Source of the DNA: Pomphorhynchus laevis
Lineage: Eukaryota > Acanthocephala > Palaeacanthocephala > Echinorhynchida > Pomphorhynchidae
Length of the DNA: 64,000 nucleotides
Assembly: GCA_012934845.2 (NCBI GenBank)
Contig: WNNJ02000693.1
Coordinates: 118,739-182,738 of the forward strand
Direction: 5' to 3'
Below are positions 57,003 through 64,000 of this stretch, in pieces. Below the pieces are notes generated by a model, which worked only from the letters and a program-made list of their open reading frames with translations, was not told the origin of the DNA and did no database searches. The stretch's first letter is position 1; every line of letters begins with the position of its first letter. A program made the position numbers and the translations under genes.

Positions 57003-57110
57003 AGTCGAATTCAGCACTGTTTTTAACTTTAAAGAGGAATGTTCAGTACACCTGGTTTAAGTGAATTTGCTAGAAATTTTCCTATGGCGTAATTAAAAGC
57101 AAATGGTATA
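57003..57110 (-). mobile_element. Inverted fragment of a PLE RT
   Basis: Reverse complement of about 58567-58675, from GTCGAATTCAGCACTGTTTT to TGGCGTAATTAAAAGC. On the - strand it would encode part of the same FNYAIGNFLANLLKQ stretch. It lies head-on to the PLE fragment that follows. Confidence 0.8.
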
Positions 57111-57165
57111 GCAACAATTAGACGTAAAGGTACATCAGGTTTGTGGATTTTAGACTTTTTACTTT

Positions 57166-58675
57166 TTGACACTTGTATTGTTTCAGATTTTCTTAAAAAT
57201 GGCTGCTGCTCGTAGCCGAAATATTGAAGATAAATTTAATTTCTTCTTGTTGGGTTTGGCTTTCAGTTATAATATGACTTATGAACCCCCACTGGTCTCA
57301 TTTCAATTTAAAAACTTCGAGGAAATCTTTGGCCGATCTTTGAGACTTCAATTGAAGCAATAAATTTCGAGTGGCGAGAAGTTTATGTTATGGAATCTTG
57401 ACATTTGTTATCTCAAGCAATGTCATTTGAACAATGTTTTCACTGCCTTCACTCGTTTGATTTTTCACGGATGTGCTTATCGTACCAAGCCGACGATCAA
57501 GACTCTACAAAAGACTTCGCGGCTCATTGCATTTATTCAAGCTTTTAACAGGGTCCCAGATGACATGATTATAATTGTTTTCAAACAATATGAAATCAAT
57601 CGACCTATTATTGATTAAATAGTGAATTTCCTAGTAGGTCGGTCATTTAGGGTGCATGTAGATTCACACTTATCGTGCTCTCGTATTGTTATGTCAGGAG
57701 TAAACCAATCGAAGTCCTAGTACCAATCGTAGTCCTAGTACGCTCAATTAACGCGGATTTAACTGATAATGCAGAATTTGGAACAGGAATTGAAGGAAAC
57801 TATCAGTGCACTATGGTGGTCACGGATTGTGTGTTTTATGAGAAATCGAACACACGTTGTATACAATAACAAGGTTTGCAGGCTAGTTCGGAAATATCAC
57901 GCATTGCAACCCAGGAGTGATAGCCCTCAGGATTGTGTGGTTGTCAATGAAAAGCCACATTCATCATCATTTTTAAACCTTTCAGATAAACATATTAATG
58001 ATACTGTAGCTTCGTTGTTATATAAGGGTCTTACTTTTGGTCTTCGCCCCTTTCACTTAGCAAAGGAGACGAATTAAGGGTTATTTTATATCTAGAAATG
58101 TTGTGCGGCAAAGTCGTGTCGCATTTCGGTGACCGAGCCTCTTCTTTGTTCTTAATAAATAAGTTAACAGGTATTCGTTGTGAGTTAAGTCAATTGGGTT
58201 GTAGAAGAATTGTGCTACCTAATATAAGTCGAACTGAAAAGATGGCATTGAAAGAAATTAAGACGGATCCTAATTTAATTATTTCTAGGGCAGATAAAGG
58301 TTATTGTACTGTACTGATGAACTATAGTTCTTAAATATGTTAAAAATGTCAAATATTTTGAATGATGCTGATTTGAAATGACACGTAAAGATTTAACTAA
58401 AACAAGATCTCGTGAGCTGATCTGAATACTAAAAGAAATTTCAAATGTTGGATTAGTTTATCGTCGACAGTATCTCAATTTGTACCGATCAGACCAATTA
58501 GTTCCTTATATATGGCCTCCCTAAGATCCACAAACCTGATGTATCTTTACGTCCAATTGTTGCGATACCAGGCGCTTTTAATTACGCCATAGGAAACTTT
58601 TTAGCAAATTTACTTAAACAATGTGTACTGAACATTCCCTCCAAAGTTAAAAACAGTGTTGAATTCGTCCTTTAA
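57166..58675 (+). mobile_element. Penelope-like element C, N-terminal part to RT motif 2
   Basis: Several + strand frames: an N-terminal region of unclear affinity (57166-57618), then SSFLNLSDKHINDTVASLLYKGLTFGLRPF (near 57960-58050), a conserved PLE N-terminal block, MALKEIKTDPNLIISRADKGYCTVLM (near 58240-58320, ADKG block), and IYGLPKIHKPDVSLRPIVAIPGAF with FLANLLKQ and KVKNSVEFV (58505-58672, RT motif 2). It ends there with no catalytic core. Several frame changes. It is a different family from PLEs A and B. Confidence 0.75.
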
Positions 58676-58734
58676 TTATAAAATAATTTTTTATTTGTTT
58701 TACAAATTAATAAGTTATATTTAATTAGTGGAGA

Positions 58735-58815
58735 TAATGAAATTTTTAATTTTTATTAAAAGTAAAATTTTCGATAGCTAACTGCTATCATCCTCAGGAC
58801 AAAATTTTTAATAAA
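58735..58815 (-). repeat. Hammerhead-like hairpin
   Basis: On the - strand 58798-58770 reads CTGAGGA, a stem GATAGC/GCTATC with loop AGTTA, then GAAA. The outer sequence (AATTTTTATTAAAA and its complement) is also inverted. It lies just after PLE C and probably belongs to a PLE terminus. Confidence 0.65.
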
Positions 58816-61800
58816 AATAATAAGTTGTAATTTATTAAAAGCAAAAACAAAATAAGCTATCTCACGGGATCCACATTAATTTATTTCAATGTCCATATTT
58901 GTCCATTGTTTGATGTTATCTGCTCAAACTTAAACGGGGTCATAGACGCTGCTCTTACAAATCTAAATTTTATGTTGCATAATATCGTTCAAAATTTAGC
59001 TGTAAGTGAGATCGTATGGAGATAAGCTTTGTGAGCTGTTTCAAGATTGCTGAAACTAACACACCCCTTCGTTTTCCACAAATATAACTGGTCAAACATT
59101 CAACTACAAAGAAGACCAGCGTACTTTGATAACTTTAGCGGCTGATGAATTTTATTAGCAAGTCAGTAGCAGTACTTCAATCATCGTTATTTATGTATAA
59201 ATCGGCAAATGTTTGATAATTTTTCAATATTACATAATTAATTCTATCATCAAACAATAATGACATAACTATTTCTGCAAGTTTATATTGTATCCAGAAG
59301 CTAAAATAATATATAGCCAGGTTCACACAGTAGGTTTGCATATAGAATAATAATCGCATGTCCTTAAACCATTTTTGGCAACCACAAAATCTATTAATTA
59401 TATTTTTATGTAAATTGATTGTTTATTTTCCATTTTATTTTTTTTTGCTAGACTCATTTGATACCCAACTGATAATCAGAAAGCATTGCCTACATGTTGA
59501 CAGTTATGCAAATACAACGAATCCAACATTTTGTTTCATATCATATTGCCAATAATATTGGTGTATACTTTTTGTTGTAACAAATTTTGTTTTATCTATA
59601 CAACGACAGGATACATTCTAAAGATAGGAATAAAGAAAATTTATTGTAATGAAAAATATTATTCCAAATATTGACTATTCATATAACTGACCCTGAAATT
59701 TACCACTATCATTCGACCGCTTATACGAGATATGAAGCAAAGTAAAATCTTTAAGTTATTGCGAAGAAAGTTCAGAGGTAATTTTCTAAGTCTATTTTCT
59801 AAAAATGCATTAAAATTATAACATTAATTAAATATTTATTGAGAATGCAGAATGGGAAATTAATTTATACAAAGAATAATATATATTATATTAAATAATA
59901 TATATTTATAATATATATTTTTAATATATATTATATTAAATAATACATATTTATATAAAGAATAATATATATTATATTAAATAATATATATTTATAATAT
60001 ATATATATTTAATATATTTTTGATATATATTATATTAAATAATATATATTTATAAAGAATAAATTATTATAACTTAAAAACAAATCAATTTATATTAATG
60101 AAATGTAAATTATAGATTGTATGCAAGAAGATTATAAATAATTAGTATATTATAAATATACAAAAGAAAATTTATATTTTTTGCTCTCTCTGTATATATG
60201 ATTCTATATGTGTATTTATAAAATTCCAATTGGTATTGTTTCAAGCCCATTACAGAAAGGTAAGGTGGTGTAATAAACTGTCTTAATATTTTTAAATAAT
60301 AAATAATTATTATATAATGTTATTTATATAATTCAATATAATAAGTTATATAACAAGTTATAACGTATCGTCTTTTTGCATTATTTAATTGTATATATTA
60401 TTAGTCTCAAGTTGTTATTAAAGTCTTTAGGAACTTGACTAGCACTATTGAATAGATGACAGGATCTAATAATTTACTTGAATTAGTTAACATCGGTATT
60501 ATATTGTGTTGTTATTTAATGAATTTATTTTACAACGAATCGTTACATCTAAATACGGGCATTATTTTAAATAAATCATAAGCATTTTTCTCTTTGTAAG
60601 AATAAATATGCATTCACTAACTCAGGTGTCACTAAAATGGAAATGTATGATAAATTTTCAGACTTAAGTCATTACAGTCTTTGATTGATTTTTCTTCTAC
60701 AAATATAAGATCGAAATAAAATATGTGATCGAAATGACTAACAAGGAGAGATTGAAAATTATGAAATTATAAAAATAGCGCCAATTAGGATCGGTACTAA
60801 AGAGATGTTGTTCAAGTTATTAGTTAAACAATATCTCCTTAATTAGCCTTTTTCGAATACTTTAATTGAAGGTGCAGCAACATGCAATTTAAAATTATCA
60901 AAATTCATTGTATCATCAAAGATTACATTCGATGCAAAACTAGGCGTTTGTTTATTATTACGGATCATCGAGGCATTTTTTATATTCGAGCTTTTGGCTA
61001 AGCAAATATATATTCAGGAATTATTTAGGAAGGATTCAGGACAAATAAAATTTTTGACATACAAATGTAAAATTGCAATCAAAATTCGCTGATTCGTTAA
61101 AAAAAGCAAACAACTTAATTTTATTTAACTTTGCTACAGTGGGGTCGATTTCAATTTTGAAAAGCATCAAACATTTGTTCTTACAAAATGACAATTTATC
61201 GAGTAAAAATTCTCTTGAGTAAAATTTATGTTTTTATTTGGCGTGACTTTAATGAATGAGAAATTTAAATCAAATTCTATAGAGTAGACTAAAAATGTTA
61301 AAAATTAAAACAATAAAAATATATTTTTTTGCAAATATAGCTTTTTAAAATGTTATCAAATTTTACAAAGAAATGATAGTAATATTTAAATTATATTAAA
61401 CAATTATTACATATTATAATGTAATATGTAATATAGCATAATTATTGCATAATTATGCTATATATGAATTATAAATGGTATAATGATCATGTATTAAGCC
61501 ACATTTTAAGCATATTAAAATATGCTTAAAATATCATTAAATTATTCATAAAGTTTCAAATCAAGTTTTGACGACATTATATAGTTTGGAATAAAATGTA
61601 TAGCTTTTAATATAGCTTTTAAAATATATCAAAACTATATATAGCATTAAAAATAATATTATATTATTTTCATAAAATTTATATTTTTGGAATATAATAT
61701 ATTTCTAAATTATATAAAATAAATAATTTGTATAGCAGCTTGAAAATGTAGCTTTAAACAGCTATATTTTCTTAAATAGTTTAGCTTATAAATTTCTTTA

Positions 61801-61870
61801 CATTTAATTACTTAAAAGTGTTGAAATTCAAATTTAATAAGCAATATAGTTTTTAAAATTAATTAATCTA
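58816..61870. other. AT-rich, no gene seen
   Basis: 58816-59160 is less AT-rich and may be decayed PLE sequence, without a clear motif. 59875-60065 is a degenerate tandem array of TATATTAAATAATATATATT-like words. The rest holds no ORF with family resemblance. Confidence 0.45.
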
Positions 61871-61879
61871 ATTTAATTA

Positions 61880-61960
61880 GTTATTGAAGCTGGATCAAAG
61901 AAAAGACGAATTAATTTTTGATATTTCGCTAACTTCTGTTAGCATCTTCAGAAAATTACT
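61880..61960 (-). repeat. PLE-type terminal repeat, half copy
   Basis: TTATTGAAGCTGGATCAAAG, then on the - strand CTGAAGA, stem GCTAAC/GTTAGC (loop AGAA) and GAAA at 61951-61924. The opposite arm is missing. Confidence 0.75.
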
Positions 61961-62264
61961 AATTTCCTGAAGTAACTATCTCTACATTAATTCTGTATTT
62001 AGATACAAAAATATGATTGAACAATCGTATTAACTTTAACTTTATATTAACTTTACAACTTTAAGTTAATATATTCAATGCTAATTTATATATATTAGTT
62101 AATATATTGAATCAACAAATGCTAAAAAATTTCGTTGTCATTAGTAAAGGATGTATCTAGATGTCATAATTAAGTAAACTGTTTAATTAATAGATTTTTT
62201 TAATTTACATACCGTTCATTTAACTGTAGCATTGAATTACAAGTAGAATGCAAGCAAATATATA

Positions 62265-62432
62265 ATTATTGGAGCTGGATCAAAGAAAAGAGGAAATTAT
62301 TTTCGATATTTCGCTAACTTCTGTTAGCATCTTCAGAAAAATTACAATTTACTGAATATGCTAACAGAAGTTAGCGAAATATCAAAAATAATTTCTTCTT
62401 TCCTTTGATCCAGATCCAATAATTATTTATCA
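62265..62432. repeat. PLE-type terminal repeat, complete inverted pair
   Basis: Arms ATTATTGGAGCTGGATCAAAG and CTTTGATCCAGATCCAATAAT enclose two head-on hairpins: - strand 62336-62309 and + strand 62352-62379, each a GCTAAC/GTTAGC stem before GAAA. The - copy has CTGAAGA, the + copy CTGAATA. Whole unit about 165 bases, almost a perfect palindrome. Confidence 0.85.
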
Positions 62433-62869
62433 ATAATGGATCAGTATCAACTATTTATAACTTGTATGATTAAATTATTAATCATAATAATTTGTAAATT
62501 AAAATATAAAATATTCTTAAAAATTTAAATATAAAATTTAAAATAATTTAAATGTTTTATTAAAATTTATTATAAAAATACAACTTATTTTTATTTTCCA
62601 GGATTTTTCTAGCAGAAATAAACATAAATAATAAATTTAACTTTATTATAAAATTAATTAATTTTATTTATAATTTATAAAATTTATAAATTTATTATTA
62701 ATTATAAATTTGCTTATTTATTGTTACTAGAACACGAACAATCGTTGTTGTCAACTAAATAGTTGTTATCAACTATTTATAAAATGAATCGAAATGATGC
62801 GAATAATCAATTAACTATCAACTATTTATAATCTAATTTAATTAATGAAATTTAATTAATGTAAATTAA

Positions 62870-63310
62870 TGGAAAATAAATAATATGATTTGTATTAGAA
62901 TAATATATACTATATACTATAGATAGTATATATAGTATATAGATATATACTATATATTATATATAAGATATATAAGATATACTATTCCTCGACCTAACAA
63001 ATGCTATGCTAGGTCGAGGAATAGGGGCATAAACCTGATAACATACAGTTTCTTCTGATAACCTCTAATCTTTGTCCTGATCCATAATCTGTTATTTATT
63101 AGTCGATTAATAAAAATTGACTTTTATTTTAAATTTCAATATTTTAAATTATAACTTCGTTTAAGTTATTTGAAATCTTATAACAATTATTTATTATTTA
63201 TAAATTTTATTATTTAATTATTAAATTTTGATTTAGCATTATTATTGTTATTATTTTTTAATTTATAAATAATATAAAATACGTAGACTCAGTTAGCCAA
63301 ATTGATTATA
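62870..63310 (+). repeat. Dispersed repeat, copy D
   Basis: Same family as copies A to C: GTATTAGAATAATATA, ATGCTATGCTAGGTCGAGGA, GGGGCATAAACCTGATAACA, CTGATAACCTCTAATC and ACGTAGACTCAGTTAGCC. A TA-rich expansion (62925-62990) and an extra CCTCGACC hairpin partner interrupt its 5' part. The core words are changed to TAAA and CTGATAA, while GGTC before GAGGAA is kept. Confidence 0.75.
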
Positions 63311-64000
63311 TTAAGGTAAGGCGTGTGTCACAACAAGAATTTCTTATGGTAAAACTATTAATTTCATAAATTAGTTTCTTAATTTGACTTTACTATTACA
63401 TGAACTTTTGATAATAAATTTCTTTTTGGTATAAAATTCGACAAGAAATTTGATTTTTATAGCAATTTAGTTATTTATTTTTTCATACCCTGCTAATGCA
63501 AAATATAGCTGTATTTATTTTTATAAATATTTTTATATTTATAATATAAATTGTTCGCAAACTTTTTAAATAGATTTCCTGAGCAGTTCATTTTAATCTG
63601 TGAAATATACGGATGCTATATTCAGTATGCTATACTGCTCTATGATGTTATCTATACTCAATGTTTCAATCCTAAGCATGTCTGCAATTTTTGCATTAAA
63701 CAAATATGTATTTCGCTACGGAGTTGTAAATTTTCAATATTTTTATTTGTATAAACGATTTCGACAGATTTAAGCGACATCGTACGGTTTACATTTTAGC
63801 AATAGACTAAATGATTTCTTTTTATGCCTTTGTATATTTTTAACAAATTGATCCATTATTGAACATATAATAACAAACAAATATCAAGTATCATTCATTG
63901 ATATGAATAGATATATTTAAAACATCGTATTGTGTTGTATTACATCGATTATACACCGATATTGATTGCTATATATATTGTGTGTGACAACTGTTATTTC
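63311..64000. other. No recognisable feature
   Basis: AT-rich; the ORF at 63551-63754 has no family resemblance and is not called a gene. Confidence 0.45.

Overview
The window is eukaryotic, AT-rich (about 70% by eye, not computed) and repeat-laden. Spliced genes with GT-AG introns, a metazoan-type hnRNP L, a PP1-type phosphatase, a tRNA-Glu with metazoan-like sequence and several retrotransposon clades (CR1/L2-like, Jockey-like and RTE LINEs, several Penelope-like elements) point to an invertebrate animal. I cannot name the phylum. An apparent U12-type AT-AC intron implies a minor spliceosome, which argues against lineages that have lost it.

Layout: 0-12 kb is a graveyard of LINE fragments, a minisatellite, a long inverted repeat with LINE pieces between its arms, and a three-unit tandem array of about 340 bp units. 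12.6-26.0 kb is a 14-exon hnRNP L-like gene on the + strand; its coding phases close without error to a 648-residue protein with RRM2, RRM3 and RRM4 but no visible RRM1. Its introns hold a Merlin-like transposase relic, Penelope-like (PLE) fragments and a decayed copy of one of its own exons. 26-30 kb holds a reverse-transcriptase-bearing repeat and a + strand LINE. 30.1-35.5 kb is a three-exon divergent PP1-like phosphatase gene whose first intron carries a second copy of that repeat. 37.3-38.8 kb is an unrecognised 487-codon ORF on the - strand. 40.0-40.4 kb is an inverted pair of tRNA-Glu(TTC) genes. 41-55 kb is a nest of retrotransposons: a Jockey-like 5' half, an RTE LINE, and a LINE on the - strand apparently split by two PLEs, one of which forms a partial tandem array. 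55-64 kb has dispersed repeats, a further PLE fragment and AT-rich sequence with no gene I can support.

The most unusual signal is a recurring hammerhead-ribozyme vocabulary. At least a dozen dispersed PLE-associated hairpins have the form CTGANGA - stem - GAAA, and the stem sequence differs between families while pairing is kept. Two other repeat families (the 340 bp array and a roughly 350 bp dispersed repeat) contain all three hammerhead core strands with matching helices, but in a non-canonical linear order, so a planar hammerhead could form only across neighbouring tandem units. This was worked out by hand and is a hypothesis.
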